Below, piece by piece: positions 29,995 to 39,518 of a stretch of 44,885 bases of DNA. The notes under the pieces are model-generated. The model did not search any database and was not told the DNA's origin. It worked only from the letters and a program-made list of their open reading frames with translations. Origin of the DNA: an uncultured Rhodospirillaceae bacterium (lineage in GTDB: Bacteria > Pseudomonadota > Alphaproteobacteria > Rhodospirillales > Magnetospirillaceae); the NCBI GenBank assembly GCA_903941105.1, contig CAJANL010000027.1:1-44885 (forward strand), written 5' to 3'. Both the position numbers and the translations under genes were made by a program. Positions within the stretch are counted from its first letter, which is position 1. Each line of letters opens with the position of its first letter.

Positions 29995-31572
29995 TCAGCG
30001 GAAGGAGGCGTTCGCGTTGATGCTGAAGCTGTTGAACTGGTTGGCGCCGATACCGGTGTTCAGGGCCACCGTGGAAATGCCCTGGACGGTTCCGATGCCC
30101 AGCGCGCCCAGGCTGCCGGTGGTGAACGAAGCGGTCGAGGTGCCGCCCGCTCCGCCTTCGCCGCCGCCGGCCATGGCGCCGCCGCCAGTGCCCGCGCCGC
30201 CGGTGCCGTTACCGCCGGTCGAGGCCGCCATCTGGCCGGTGCTGGCCTTGGTGTTGGCGTCGCCGCCGCTCGCGCTGGCGTGAGTCTTGGCGCTGCCGCC
30301 AGCCCCGCCTTCGCCGCCGGCCGCCATGGAGGTTCCGGACTGATCGGCGCTGGTCTTCTGCTTGCTGCCGACGTCGCCGGTGGCTCCGCCGGTGGCGCCC
30401 GCCATGGCGGCGGTGTGGTTCGACGCTTCCGCCGGTGACAGGGCATCGGCCGTAGACTTCGACCATGCCTTGTTGCTGGCGTTGGCGTTGCCGTGCGCCT
30501 TGGCGGTGTTCTTGTTGTCCTCGGCGTTGTACTTGTTCCACTGTTCGGCATCGGCCTTGGTGTAATTCTCGGCCTCGCCCTTGGCCTTGGCATACGAGTC
30601 CGAATAGGCCTTGGCATAGGAGTCGGCGTCGGCCTTGCCGCGGGCCTTGGCGTCGGCGTCGGCATAGCCGCCGATGGCCTTGTTGTAGGCGCTGCTCTTC
30701 TGATAGGACGAGTTGCTCTGGTCGGCATAGGCCTTGCCGCCGTCGCCGCCTTCGCCGCCATAAGTCTTGGCGTAGGTCTCGGCCTTGCCGCCATAGGCCT
30801 TCTGCGAGGTGTCGGCGTCCTGGCTGACCTTGGCATCGCCGCCTTCACCGAAGCCGCCGTAGCCCTTGCCGCCATAGGCATAGCCGCCGTAGCCCTTGCC
30901 GCCGTTGGCGTCGCCGCTTTCCAGTTTGATATCGCCCAGCTCGTTCTCGCCCTTCAGCGTGGTCGAGTTGCGCATGGTGATGTTGTTGGAGTTACGGGTC
31001 AGGGTGTTACCTTCGCCGGTGGCCACCATGGCCGAACCCTCGATGTCGCGCACCGCATTGCTGGCGGCATTGGCGACGTTGGCGTCGTCACCCGAGACAT
31101 CCGGGGACTGCTGGTCGTTGTTGTCGCCCGAGGCGGCGAAGTAGTCGTGGCCACCGCCGGCGCCACCGTTGGCGCTGGCTGCCGCGCCCAGGTCGTCGGG
31201 CAGCACCACCTTCTGGTACTGCATGGCGTTCTGGTGCTGGTCCTGGTCCTGGCCCTGCTTGGCCCGGGCCGTGGCCCAGCCGCCGTCGCCGCCGGAGGCC
31301 TTGGCATAGGCGTCGCCGCCTTCGCCGCCGCCGGTCGGCTTGCTGTACTTGCTGTGGTAGCCGTTGCCGAGGCTGCTGGCCGAATCGCCGCCCTCGGCCT
31401 TGGCCTTGGCGCTGCTGCCCTCGCCGCCGCTGGCGTAGATGTCGGCCTTCTGGTATTGGTCCTGGCTATTGCCCTGGTACAGCCCCTGGGCCTGGGAGAT
31501 CTCGGCCGCGTTGGCGGAGACCGCGAGCATGAGAGCGGCGCCGGAGACGCCCATCAACAAAGCCTTCTTCAT
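29995..31572 (-). CDS. Large exported Gly/Ala/Ser-rich repetitive protein
   Basis: A 525-aa exported low-complexity protein. The signal peptide is MKKALLMGVSGAALMLAVSA then NA, cut before AEIS. The body is built of GGEGG, GGDGG and GGKGYGG blocks, Gln/Asp-rich stretches near 105-120, and a Tyr-Ala-Lys-Ser-rich middle (about 250-380). The last 45 residues are different, more hydrophobic (LGALGIGTVQGISTVALN) and end NANASFR like an outer-surface beta element. No Cys and no ELxxxRGG motif are seen. Composition suggests a surface fibre, matrix or adhesin; no family is recognised. First gene after the sigma-54-type promoter. ATG 31572 follows GGAGG. Confidence 0.8.
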   Translation of the reverse strand: MKKALLMGVSGAALMLAVSANAAEISQAQGLYQGNSQDQYQKADIYASGGEGSSAKAKAEGGDSASSLGNGYHSKYSKPTGGGEGGDAYAKASGGDGGWATARAKQGQDQDQHQNAMQYQKVVLPDDLGAAASANGGAGGGHDYFAASGDNNDQQSPDVSGDDANVANAASNAVRDIEGSAMVATGEGNTLTRNSNNITMRNSTTLKGENELGDIKLESGDANGGKGYGGYAYGGKGYGGFGEGGDAKVSQDADTSQKAYGGKAETYAKTYGGEGGDGGKAYADQSNSSYQKSSAYNKAIGGYADADAKARGKADADSYAKAYSDSYAKAKGEAENYTKADAEQWNKYNAEDNKNTAKAHGNANASNKAWSKSTADALSPAEASNHTAAMAGATGGATGDVGSKQKTSADQSGTSMAAGGEGGAGGSAKTHASASGGDANTKASTGQMAASTGGNGTGGAGTGGGAMAGGGEGGAGGTSTASFTTGSLGALGIGTVQGISTVALNTGIGANQFNSFSINANASFR

Positions 31573-31677
31573 CTTGCCTCCAGTTGGCAGTGCCTGACGA
31601 GATGGTTCAACCGCGAAGGGGGCGGTGCCCGTTCGCTTTGCGGCCGAGGCGGCTGCGCAGCGTGAGCGGCCCAACCC

Positions 31678-31696
31678 AAAGCAACGGCCATGCCAC
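31678..31696 (-). promoter_or_regulatory. Sigma-54 (RpoN) type promoter of the C39 locus
   Basis: On the minus strand TGGCATG-GCCG-TTGCT matches the RpoN consensus TGGCACG-N4-TTGCW with one mismatch. GG and GC are exactly ten bases apart. Transcription would start near 31669, leaving a leader of about 97 bases before the repetitive protein. It implies control by an activator ATPase, none of which is encoded in this window. Confidence 0.65.
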
Positions 31697-31798
31697 TCCC
31701 TGGCGACGGGGTGGTTCGCTGTTAAATCAATGGGTTGTCTGGAAGTGAGCTCGATGCCGGAGTGTAAAGGCGGCAATACGGAGTGTTAAGCGGACGGT

Positions 31799-32623
31799 TT
31801 AAATCCGGTCCAGCCGCTCGTTCACCCGGGGCAGCCACAGATTGGCGAGCAGGCTGCAGACCTCCTCGCGAGCGGACTGGTGGGAGCGGGTCATCTCCAT
31901 GGCGATGCCCGATTGGCCGAGGTCGAGCACCGTCAGTCCCCACAGGAACATGTAGCGGTAGATCACCCGTTCGCCGAAACCCTCGGCCAGCCGAAAGCCC
32001 AGCACGCGCTGCATCTGCGGCAGCACCTCGGCCAGCTTTATCTTGTTGCGGTCGGCCAGCGCGGAGAGGCGGGAGCGCGTCACCACCCAGTCGATGCCGG
32101 ATTTATGCGCCTTGCGCCGTTCCTGGCGCAGCTCCCACACCAGGCTGGAATAGATGCCGGCCCGTTTCAGTTCCCAGGTCACCGGGTCGAGCTGGCCCAG
32201 CAGGTCGAGGTCGAGCAGGCTGTCATTGATGGGGGTGATCAGGGTGTCGGCATAGGTATGGGCGTGGCGGGCCAGCGGCGCGTCGGCACCGGGGCAGTCC
32301 ACCACCACGAAATCGCAGGTTCCGCCCAATTCGGCCAGCGCCCGGTTGAAGCCGCTCGTCTCCTCGGCCAACGCCTCGGACCGCAGGTCGCTGTTGGAGG
32401 GCGATACCACCACGACGCTGGGCATGGGCAGCGATACGCCGCTCCGTTCCACCCAGGCCAGGCGGTTGGCCAGGTAGCGCCCCAGCGACTGCTGGCGGTG
32501 GTCGAGGTCGACGCATCCCACCCGGAAGCCCATGCGCAACAGCCCGATGGCAAGGTGCATGGCCACGGTGGTCTTGCCCGAGCCGCCCTTTTCGTTGCCG
32601 ATCACCACCACGTGGCTGCGCAC
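31799..32623 (-). CDS. mipZ: MipZ-type division-site ATPase
   Basis: A ParA/MinD-superfamily ATPase (274 aa). The N-terminus has VVVIGNEKGGSGKTTVAMHL (deviant Walker A), CVDLDHRQQSLGRYLANR, and DFVVVDCPGAD near residue 107. All match MipZ, which in Caulobacter forms a polar gradient that blocks FtsZ rings away from mid-cell. GTG 32623 has GAGGG five bases upstream; GTG 32638 is an alternative. It is divergent from the multi-PAS kinase and on the same strand as the C39 locus, but it is separated from that locus by the sigma-54-type promoter. Confidence 0.92.
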   Translation of the reverse strand: MRSHVVVIGNEKGGSGKTTVAMHLAIGLLRMGFRVGCVDLDHRQQSLGRYLANRLAWVERSGVSLPMPSVVVVSPSNSDLRSEALAEETSGFNRALAELGGTCDFVVVDCPGADAPLARHAHTYADTLITPINDSLLDLDLLGQLDPVTWELKRAGIYSSLVWELRQERRKAHKSGIDWVVTRSRLSALADRNKIKLAEVLPQMQRVLGFRLAEGFGERVIYRYMFLWGLTVLDLGQSGIAMEMTRSHQSAREEVCSLLANLWLPRVNERLDRI

Positions 32624-32701
32624 TTGAACCCTCGTCACTTCATTCGGGCGGCATGCTACACTATTGCTTCCGTCGACGCATGCCATCGGATCGCTATTGC
32701 C

Positions 32702-34990
32702 ATGACCGTTTCCTCGCCGCCTGTTGCCGATGTCATGCTCGATGTGCTGGCCGATATTTCCTGCGTGATGTTTCGCCGCGAAAAGTTGCCGGACGGCACC
32801 ATTCACTACCCGTGGATCTCGCCGAACATCAAGGGGATCCTGGGCTTTTCCCCCGACGAACTGAAGGTCGGCCCTTCCGGCGCCTTGAACGTGGTGCACT
32901 GGGCCGACCGTGCCGGCCATGTGGACGCCTTTACAAAATCCGAGGGGGCGCTGGCGCGGCAGGTCGAGGGGTTCCGCGCCATCGGCAAGGACGGCCAGAC
33001 CGTTTGGCTACGCGGCTCCTCGCAGCCACGTCGGCTGGGCAAAGGCCACGTCGTGTGGGAGGGCGTGTGGCTCGATATCACACGCTGGATGCGGGCCGAG
33101 CACGAGCACCAGACGCTGATGGACCACGCCGAGGATTCCATCGTCACCATCGATGGTGAGCACGGCATCGCCTGGATGAACGCCGCCGCCGAGCGGCTGT
33201 TCGGCTATGAGTTGGCCGAGGTGGAAAACCACTGCCCGTGCAATCTGTTCGTGGATCCATATGGGGAGACCGCTGCGAATATGCATGCGCCTTGCCAGCC
33301 GGAACGATTCGTGGCCCGCTTTCCGCCCGGTGCCGCCGAGGCGGTGGGCCGGCGCAAGGATGGCAGCGGTTTCCCCTTTGAAATGACGGTCAGCGAGGTT
33401 CGCCGCGACGGTAAGATGGTGCTGATCATCATCGGTCGCGACATCACCCGGCGCCGCGTCACCGAGCTGATGCTGGAGGAGACGCGGCGCAGCCTTCGCT
33501 CCATCGCCGCCAACCTGCCCGGTGCGGTGTTCCAGCATGTGCTGGAGCGCGATGGCCGGTCCTCCTTTCCCTATTTCAGCGAGGGTATCACCGAGTTGCT
33601 TGGTTTCGAACCCAATGCCTTGGTCGAGGACGGTACGCCGCTGTTCGAGGCTATCGTCGACGAGCATCGGGGCGGTATCCTCGCGGCACGGCTGCGGTCC
33701 GCCGAGACCATGGAACCCTTTGGCGAGATAGTCCGTATCCGCCGCTCCGATGGCCGCGAGGTGTGGCTGCGGGCTCACGCCCGGCCGCGGCGCCATGAGG
33801 GCAGTACCGTTTGGGATGGTGTTCTGCTCGATGTCACCGTCGAGGTCGAGGAGCGCCTCAAGGCCGAGACGGCACTACGCCAGAGCGAGGAACGGCTTCG
33901 CCTTGCCTTCGCCGCCGCTTCGTTCGGCATCGCCGTGGTGACGGTGGGCGGCGAGATCCGTCACTGCAATGCCGCGCTCCAGGCCATGACCGGGTGCGAC
34001 GAGAACAGCCTGCTCGATGCGTCGATCTTCGATTTCCTGCCGCGGGATGCCTTGCCGGCGGCGGACAGCCTGCCGCGTCCCGGCGCGCCGTTCCATTCCC
34101 TGTGCCAGCCCACCAAGGTGCTGGGGCCGGGGCGGCATTGGCGTATCACCGCGACACAGTTCTCGGCCTCCGAGACCCGATCGAAGCCGTCGCTGCTGCT
34201 GTTCATCGAGGACGTTACCGAGATCATGCGGGCCGAGAGCGAGCGGGCGCAATGGGAAGTGGCCATGCAGGAGAGCCACAAATTGGAGGCGCTGGGCCGG
34301 CTGGCCGGCGGCGTGGCGCACGAGCTCAACAACATGCTGGGACCCATCCTGATGGGCGCCGAGATGATCGCCCGCACCACTCAACTCGACGAACGCAATG
34401 TCGAGCGGGTGGAGCGGGTGATCGACGCCGCCAAGTGCGGCCGTGACATCGTCCGCAACGTCCTGGCCTATTGCCGCAACGAGCAGAAGGTGCTGGATAC
34501 GGTGAACATCGTGCCGGTGTTCCACCAGTTCGCCTCATTGGCAAGTTCCATCCTGCCGCCCAGCGTCAAGGTCGAGGCCAAGGCGACGGTGGCCGAGGCC
34601 TGGGTCAAGGCCGATGTCGGTCAACTGCATCAGGTGTTCCTCAATCTGGCCAACAATGCCCGTGATGCCATGGGCGGCTGCGGCAGCCTGTCCCTGACGC
34701 TGGATGTGCTGCTGCCAGGCCGGCACAATCGGCAAATCGAACTTGACCCCACGGTGGCGCATGTGGAGATCGACTTCACCGATACCGGCAGCGGCATGTC
34801 GAAGGCCACCGCCGCCAAGATCTTCGACCCCTTCTTCACCACCAAGCCGGTGGGGCAGGGGACCGGGCTGGGGCTGTCGGTGGTGCAGGGTATTGTCAAG
34901 GCGATGCACGGCAATATCAGCGTCTACAGCCACCCCGGCGTCGGCACCACCTTTACCGTGCTGCTGCCGTTGCAGGCGGCAGGCGAGTGA
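32702..34990 (+). CDS. Multi-PAS sensor histidine kinase
   Basis: A 762-aa soluble sensor kinase without membrane segments. Four PAS domains are placed at about 10-125, 130-255, 275-390 and 400-510. The dimerisation domain has His540 in GVAHELNNMLGPIL, and the HATPase has NLANNARDAM, DTGSGM and GQGTGLGLSVV. The HELNN type groups with NtrB-like kinases. The receiver gene 60 bases downstream is the obvious partner. ATG 32702 was chosen because the upstream frame runs antisense through mipZ. The ribosome site is weak. Confidence 0.92.
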   Translation: MTVSSPPVADVMLDVLADISCVMFRREKLPDGTIHYPWISPNIKGILGFSPDELKVGPSGALNVVHWADRAGHVDAFTKSEGALARQVEGFRAIGKDGQTVWLRGSSQPRRLGKGHVVWEGVWLDITRWMRAEHEHQTLMDHAEDSIVTIDGEHGIAWMNAAAERLFGYELAEVENHCPCNLFVDPYGETAANMHAPCQPERFVARFPPGAAEAVGRRKDGSGFPFEMTVSEVRRDGKMVLIIIGRDITRRRVTELMLEETRRSLRSIAANLPGAVFQHVLERDGRSSFPYFSEGITELLGFEPNALVEDGTPLFEAIVDEHRGGILAARLRSAETMEPFGEIVRIRRSDGREVWLRAHARPRRHEGSTVWDGVLLDVTVEVEERLKAETALRQSEERLRLAFAAASFGIAVVTVGGEIRHCNAALQAMTGCDENSLLDASIFDFLPRDALPAADSLPRPGAPFHSLCQPTKVLGPGRHWRITATQFSASETRSKPSLLLFIEDVTEIMRAESERAQWEVAMQESHKLEALGRLAGGVAHELNNMLGPILMGAEMIARTTQLDERNVERVERVIDAAKCGRDIVRNVLAYCRNEQKVLDTVNIVPVFHQFASLASSILPPSVKVEAKATVAEAWVKADVGQLHQVFLNLANNARDAMGGCGSLSLTLDVLLPGRHNRQIELDPTVAHVEIDFTDTGSGMSKATAAKIFDPFFTTKPVGQGTGLGLSVVQGIVKAMHGNISVYSHPGVGTTFTVLLPLQAAGE

Positions 34991-35050
34991 TATCTTGCCC
35001 GCTGGTGGGAATGCCTATATCAATTATTTGTTTTGCTTAGGGAGTTTTTT

Positions 35051-35425
35051 ATGGGCCGCATCCTGATCGTCGAAGACACCCGGCTGATGCGCGATTCGCT
35101 GGTCGATGTGCTGACCGCCGTTGGGCACGATGTCGCCACCGCCACCAACGGCCTGGAAGCCGTCGAGATGGTGGCCGGCGGTGAAAGCTTTCAGGTGATC
35201 GTCACCGACATCATCATGCCCGAGATGGACGGCATTCAGACCATCCTGGAACTGCAGTCCCTGTTGCCGGAGGTCGCGATCATCGCCATTTCCGGTGGCA
35301 GTGCGCGCATGGAGAAGGCCCAGGGGCTGGAGACCGCCAAGCGTCTTGGCGCCATCGCGGTGATCGAAAAGCCGTTCGAGGTCGATAAGCTGCTGGCGGC
35401 GGTGGATTTGGCGCTGGTGAGTTAG
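35051..35425 (+). CDS. Single-domain response regulator
   Basis: A 124-aa CheY-like receiver with intact residues: acidic pair in VEDTR, phospho-acceptor Asp53 in TDIIMPEMDG, a Ser in ISGGS and Lys in EKPF. No output domain is present. Its ATG follows AGGGAG and lies 60 bases after the multi-PAS kinase, so it is the probable target. The stop overlaps the convergent gene's stop by four bases. Confidence 0.93.
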   Translation: MGRILIVEDTRLMRDSLVDVLTAVGHDVATATNGLEAVEMVAGGESFQVIVTDIIMPEMDGIQTILELQSLLPEVAIIAISGGSARMEKAQGLETAKRLGAIAVIEKPFEVDKLLAAVDLALVS

Positions 35426-36318
35426 CCGGCCGCCTTCAGCGCCGTCCGCACATAGGCCCAGTAGCCCCGTGCCATGCCCACCGCGTCGGCGGCGAAGGGG
35501 AGGGGGGTGCGCAGCCGTACGGTTCGCAAGACATCTTCCGGGGAGTGAGCCGGCTCGGCCGGACGAAGGAATTCGGGGAAGCCCAATTCGGCGTTGCTGG
35601 TCTGCTCCGACTGGATCCAGCCCCACAGCCCGCGCGACCACAGCAGGAACGCGTCGCGGTCCTCGCGGCTGGCGAACTCAAGCACATGCTGGGCATAGGC
35701 GTAGCCGATGCGGGCATAGGCGCGGCCGTCGGGCCGCTCGCACATGTCCGACAGGTCCAGTTGCAGCGTCGACTTGGACAGGTGCCGGTAGCGTTCCCCG
35801 GCGGCATGGATCGCCGCCGCCTTGACGCGCCCGGCGGCCGGGCCGGCGGCATCCTCGGCGATGGCGATGACGTTGCCGTCGTTGTGGAACACTCCCACCA
35901 GCGGCTGACCGAGATGGTTGGCCAGCGCCTGCAGGTAGCCGCGGATACGGTCCTCCGAGGCAGGCTGGCTCAGGATCACATAGATATAGACCGGCGGCAG
36001 CGCCGGTTCGTCGCCGACCGTGGCGAGAATGAGGTCGTTGACGGCGGCCTCGGGAATATCGTCGCCGGAGGCGAACAGGGCGCCATTGGGGAAGCCGACA
36101 TAGACCGCCTCGACCGTTCCCACCCGGTCGTCGACATAATTGTATTCCACCAGACGGTAAGGGGCGATCTCGCGGAAAATGGCGGTCTGCGCCGGGTTGG
36201 CCGGAGCGCGCGTCTCACCGGACGCGGCTTGCAGGGCCAACTGGCGGATGAAATCCAGGACCGCCCAGGTGGTATCCACCCGGATGCGGATGACGTCGTC
36301 GCAAGCAACCTGCGGCAT
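35422..36318 (-). CDS. Conserved-looking hypothetical protein, 298 aa
   Basis: Unrecognised soluble protein, with no signal peptide or membrane helix. Text such as DTTWAVLDFIRQLA, FREIAPYRLVEYNYVDD and RTPLPFAADAVGMARGYWAYVR looks like well-conserved globular sequence with normal codon use. It is convergent with the receiver gene (stops overlap). ATG 36318 follows a G10 run on its strand that includes the ribosome site. A TTG at 36336 would place that run inside the coding region. Confidence 0.75.
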   Translation of the reverse strand: MPQVACDDVIRIRVDTTWAVLDFIRQLALQAASGETRAPANPAQTAIFREIAPYRLVEYNYVDDRVGTVEAVYVGFPNGALFASGDDIPEAAVNDLILATVGDEPALPPVYIYVILSQPASEDRIRGYLQALANHLGQPLVGVFHNDGNVIAIAEDAAGPAAGRVKAAAIHAAGERYRHLSKSTLQLDLSDMCERPDGRAYARIGYAYAQHVLEFASREDRDAFLLWSRGLWGWIQSEQTSNAELGFPEFLRPAEPAHSPEDVLRTVRLRTPLPFAADAVGMARGYWAYVRTALKAAG

Positions 36319-36324
36319 CGAATT

Positions 36325-36334
36325 CCCCCCCCCC
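36325..36334 (-). repeat. Homopolymeric C10 (G10 on the coding strand) tract at a start site
   Basis: Ten consecutive C residues sit six bases before the ATG of the 298-aa gene, forming its Shine-Dalgarno stretch as G10 on the minus strand. Such tracts are prone to slippage. Confidence 0.85.
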
Positions 36335-36433
36335 AATGGAGAGCGGCAAGTGTAGCAAACTTCGGGCGGGAACGCGCAGCAAGAATCCGGGCGTTTTCAG
36401 GCGTTCCCCGATGCTCCCTGCCGCTCATCGTCG

Positions 36434-36461
36434 TTGACAGGACCGCCGCGTCGGTTAGGGT
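36434..36461 (+). promoter_or_regulatory. Candidate promoter of the liv operon
   Basis: TTGACA (36434-36439) and TAGGGT (36456-36461) are 16 bases apart, about 47 bases before livH. The -35 is perfect; the -10 is partial. Position just before the first transporter gene supports it. Confidence 0.45.
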
Positions 36462-36507
36462 TCTGGCAGTCCCCGTCGTCAAGAAGCGGGCCTTGCAGGG
36501 AAGCCTC

Positions 36508-37422
36508 ATGGAGTATTTTCTCCAGCAACTCATCAACGGACTGACGCTCGGCGCCATCTATGGGCTGATCGCCATCGGCTATACGATGGTGTACGGCATC
36601 ATCGGCATGATCAATTTCGCCCATGGCGAGATCTACATGCTGGGAGCGTTCATCTCGCTGATCGCCTTCATCGCCATAACGACCATCGGCGGCGGCAGTG
36701 TTGCCGTGGCGCTGATGGTGGCCCTGCTCGCCACCATGCTGTTCACCGCGCTGTGGGGCTGGGCGGTGGAGCGGGTTGCTTATCGGCCGCTGCGGGGAGC
36801 GCCCCGGCTGGCACCGCTGATTTCGGCCATCGGTGTCTCCATCGTGTTGCAGAACTTCTCCCAGGTGTCCCAAGGCGCCCGTGTCAAGCCGCTGCCGCCG
36901 GTGATCCGCGGCGGCCTGACCCTGGTGGAGGGCGACGGTTTCTCGGTCCATCTGTCCTATCTGCAGATCGCCATCGTGGTGATCACCGTGCTGCTGATGG
37001 CCGGCTTCACCTGGGTCATCACCCGCACCGCCCTGGGGCGGGCGCAACGGGCCTGTGAGCAGGACATGAAGATGGCGTCGCTGCTGGGCATCGACGTCAA
37101 CCGCGTCGTCTCGGCCACCTTCGTCATCGGCGCCATGCTGGCCAGCGTCGCCGGCATGATGGTGACGCTGTATTACGGCGTGATCGACTTCTATATCGGC
37201 TTCCTGGCCGGCATTAAGGCCTTCACCGCCGCCGTGCTGGGTGGCATCGGCTCGCTGCCAGGCGCCATGTTGGGGGGCTTGCTGATCGGGCTGATCGAGG
37301 CGTTCTGGTCGGGATATTTCTCCATAGAATACAAGGATGTGGCCACCTTCTCCATCCTTGTGCTGGTGCTGCTGTTCCGCCCCACCGGGCTGCTCGGCCG
37401 GCCGGAAGTGGAGAAGATCTGA
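36508..37422 (+). CDS. livH: Branched-chain amino acid ABC transporter permease LivH
   Basis: Inner-membrane permease (304 aa), about eight helices. [20 protein letters not shown] and [16 protein letters not shown] are LivH signatures, and [21 protein letters not shown] near 230 is the cytoplasmic coupling region. ATG 36508 after AGGGAA is right; the upstream open frame is antisense to the 298-aa gene. First of livHMGF; no periplasmic binding protein gene is in the window. Confidence 0.96.
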   Translation: MEYFLQQLINGLTLGAIYGLIAIGYTMVYGIIGMINFAHGEIYMLGAFISLIAFIAITTIGGGSVAVALMVALLATMLFTALWGWAVERVAYRPLRGAPRLAPLISAIGVSIVLQNFSQVSQGARVKPLPPVIRGGLTLVEGDGFSVHLSYLQIAIVVITVLLMAGFTWVITRTALGRAQRACEQDMKMASLLGIDVNRVVSATFVIGAMLASVAGMMVTLYYGVIDFYIGFLAGIKAFTAAVLGGIGSLPGAMLGGLLIGLIEAFWSGYFSIEYKDVATFSILVLVLLFRPTGLLGRPEVEKI

Positions 37423-37423
37423 C

Positions 37424-38677
37424 ATGCGCCGGCTCGTCATCGATGCCCTGCTGGGCGGTCTGGTGGCCGCGGCGCTGGGGCTGCCCATGCTGGGTTTCCG
37501 CCTGGTGGACAGTGCCACCGGCCTGACCCTGGCCACCCGCTTCGACTGGGTGCTGTGGGGCGCCCTGGCGGTGATGGCGGGACGGCTGGCGATCGGTCTT
37601 GCACGAAAAGCCTTCTTCCCTTGCGGCAGAGCGCCGGGTGAGGAGAGACCCGCTGTCAAGGTCCCGGCAGCCCCCTCGCCCCGCATCCTCGCCGGCTGGG
37701 CTATGGCGGCGTTCGCGCTGCTGCTGCCGTTCCTGCCGTTCGCCGACCGCAATCTGGTGGATAAGGCCACCCTGGTGCTGATCTACGTCATGCTGGGCTG
37801 GGGCTTGAACATCGTGGTGGGACTGGCCGGCCTGCTCGACCTCGGCTTCGTCGCCTTCTACGCGGTGGGCGCCTATTCCTATGCCCTGCTGTCGATGCAT
37901 TTCGGCCTGTCGTTCTGGGTCTGCCTGCCGCTGGCCGGGTTGATGGCGGCGGGGTTCGGCGTCGCCTTGGGCTTCCCGGTGCTGCGTCTGCGCGGCGACT
38001 ATCTCGCCATCGTCACCTTGGGCTTCGGCGAGATCATCCGGGTGATCCTGCAGAACTGGCAGGAGCTGACCAACGGCCCCAACGGCATCAGCGGCATCGA
38101 GCGCCCCAGCCTGTTCGGCCTGTCGTTCAAGATGGTGCCGCCCGAGGGGCAGCAAAGCTTCGCCGAGTTCTTCGGGCTGGAGTTCAACGGCGACCACCGG
38201 GTGGTGTTCCTCTATTTCCTGATCCTGGGGCTGGCGCTGCTGACCAACCTGTTCACCCTGCGCATCCGCCGCCTGCCGGTGGGGCGCGCCTGGGAGGCGT
38301 TGCGCGAGGACGAGATCGCTTGCCGCTCGCTCGGCATCAACCCCACCAACGTCAAGCTGTCGGCCTTCGCGACGGGCGCCATGTTCGCCGGCTTCGCCGG
38401 CTCGTTCTTCGCGACGCGGCAGGGCTTCATCAGCCCGGAAAGCTTCACCTTCATGGAATCGGCGGTGATCCTGGCCATCGTGGTGCTGGGCGGCATGGGC
38501 AGCCAGATCGGCATCGTGCTGGCCGCCCTGCTGCTGGTGGGCCTGCCCGAATGGTTCCGCGAGTTGCAGCAGTACCGCATGCTGGCCTTCGGCGGCGCCA
38601 TGGTGCTGATCATGCTGTGGAAGCCTTCCGGCCTGCTCTCCAGCCGCGAGCCCACCATCCGGTTGAAAGCGCCATGA
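37424..38677 (+). CDS. livM: Branched-chain amino acid ABC transporter permease LivM
   Basis: Second permease (417 aa). The core from about residue 90 has [21 protein letters not shown] and [19 protein letters not shown], diagnostic for LivM. The N-terminal 85 residues add two helices and a charged loop (about 65-80), as in E. coli LivM. It starts one base after livH and overlaps livG by four bases (ATGA). Confidence 0.96.
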   Translation: MRRLVIDALLGGLVAAALGLPMLGFRLVDSATGLTLATRFDWVLWGALAVMAGRLAIGLARKAFFPCGRAPGEERPAVKVPAAPSPRILAGWAMAAFALLLPFLPFADRNLVDKATLVLIYVMLGWGLNIVVGLAGLLDLGFVAFYAVGAYSYALLSMHFGLSFWVCLPLAGLMAAGFGVALGFPVLRLRGDYLAIVTLGFGEIIRVILQNWQELTNGPNGISGIERPSLFGLSFKMVPPEGQQSFAEFFGLEFNGDHRVVFLYFLILGLALLTNLFTLRIRRLPVGRAWEALREDEIACRSLGINPTNVKLSAFATGAMFAGFAGSFFATRQGFISPESFTFMESAVILAIVVLGGMGSQIGIVLAALLLVGLPEWFRELQQYRMLAFGGAMVLIMLWKPSGLLSSREPTIRLKAP

Positions 38678-39518
38678 CCCGCCGCCCGTTGCTTGAGGTC
38701 GAGCACCTGTCCATGCGCTTCGGCGGCCTGTCGGCGGTCAGCGAGCTGTCGTTCACCGCCTTCGAGCGCCAGATCACCGCGGTGATCGGACCCAACGGCG
38801 CCGGCAAGACCACCCTGTTCAACTGCATCACCGGCTTCTACAAGCCGCAGGTGGGGCGGCTGACCCTGCACCATCCCACCGGCGTCAAGCTGCTGGAGCG
38901 CATGGATGACCACCGCATCGCCCGTGATGCCGGCGTGGCCCGCACCTTCCAGAATATCCGCCTGTTTCCCAAGATGAGCGTGCTGGAGAACCTGATCGTC
39001 GCCCAGCACACGACGCTGATGCGGGCCTCGGCCTTCTCGCTGGCCGGCCTGCTCGGCCTCGGGCGCTATCGCCAGGCCGAACGGGCGGCGGTGGAGCTGG
39101 CGCGGCGCTGGCTCGACCGGCTGGGACTGACGGCGCTCGCCGACGACGCGGCCGGCAGCCTGCCCTATGGCCTGCAACGCCGCCTGGAGATCGGGCGCGC
39201 CATGTGCACCGGCCCGGTGCTGCTGTGCCTGGACGAGCCCGCCGCCGGCCTCAATCCCCGCGAATCGGCGGAACTCAACCGTCTGCTGTTGGACATCCGC
39301 GACCAGGAGGGCGTCGGCCTGCTGCTGATCGAGCACGACATGAGCGTGGTGATGGGCATCTCGGACCGCGTCGTGGTGCTGGATTACGGCCGCAAGATCG
39401 CCGAGGGCACGCCCGATGAGGTGCGGCGCGACCCGGCGGTGATCCGCGCCTATCTCGGCGAGGAGGATGATGCGCCGCTGCCGCCCGAGGTGGCCGGTGA
39501 CCTGGGCGAGGGCGGGCC

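Noticed and set aside
29995..31572. Possible CRISPR or tandem repeat array because of recurring short units
   Set aside because: The units are irregular, in frame and code for Gly/Ala blocks; there are no equal spacers or identical repeats.
30493..31665. 390-aa frame opposite the repetitive protein, resembling a membrane protein
   Set aside because: It is the mirror of Ala/Gly/Lys codons; the minus-strand frame has a signal peptide, ribosome site and promoter.
31880..32701. N-terminal extension of the multi-PAS kinase frame
   Set aside because: It runs antisense through mipZ and shows no domain; the PAS text starts at ATG 32702.
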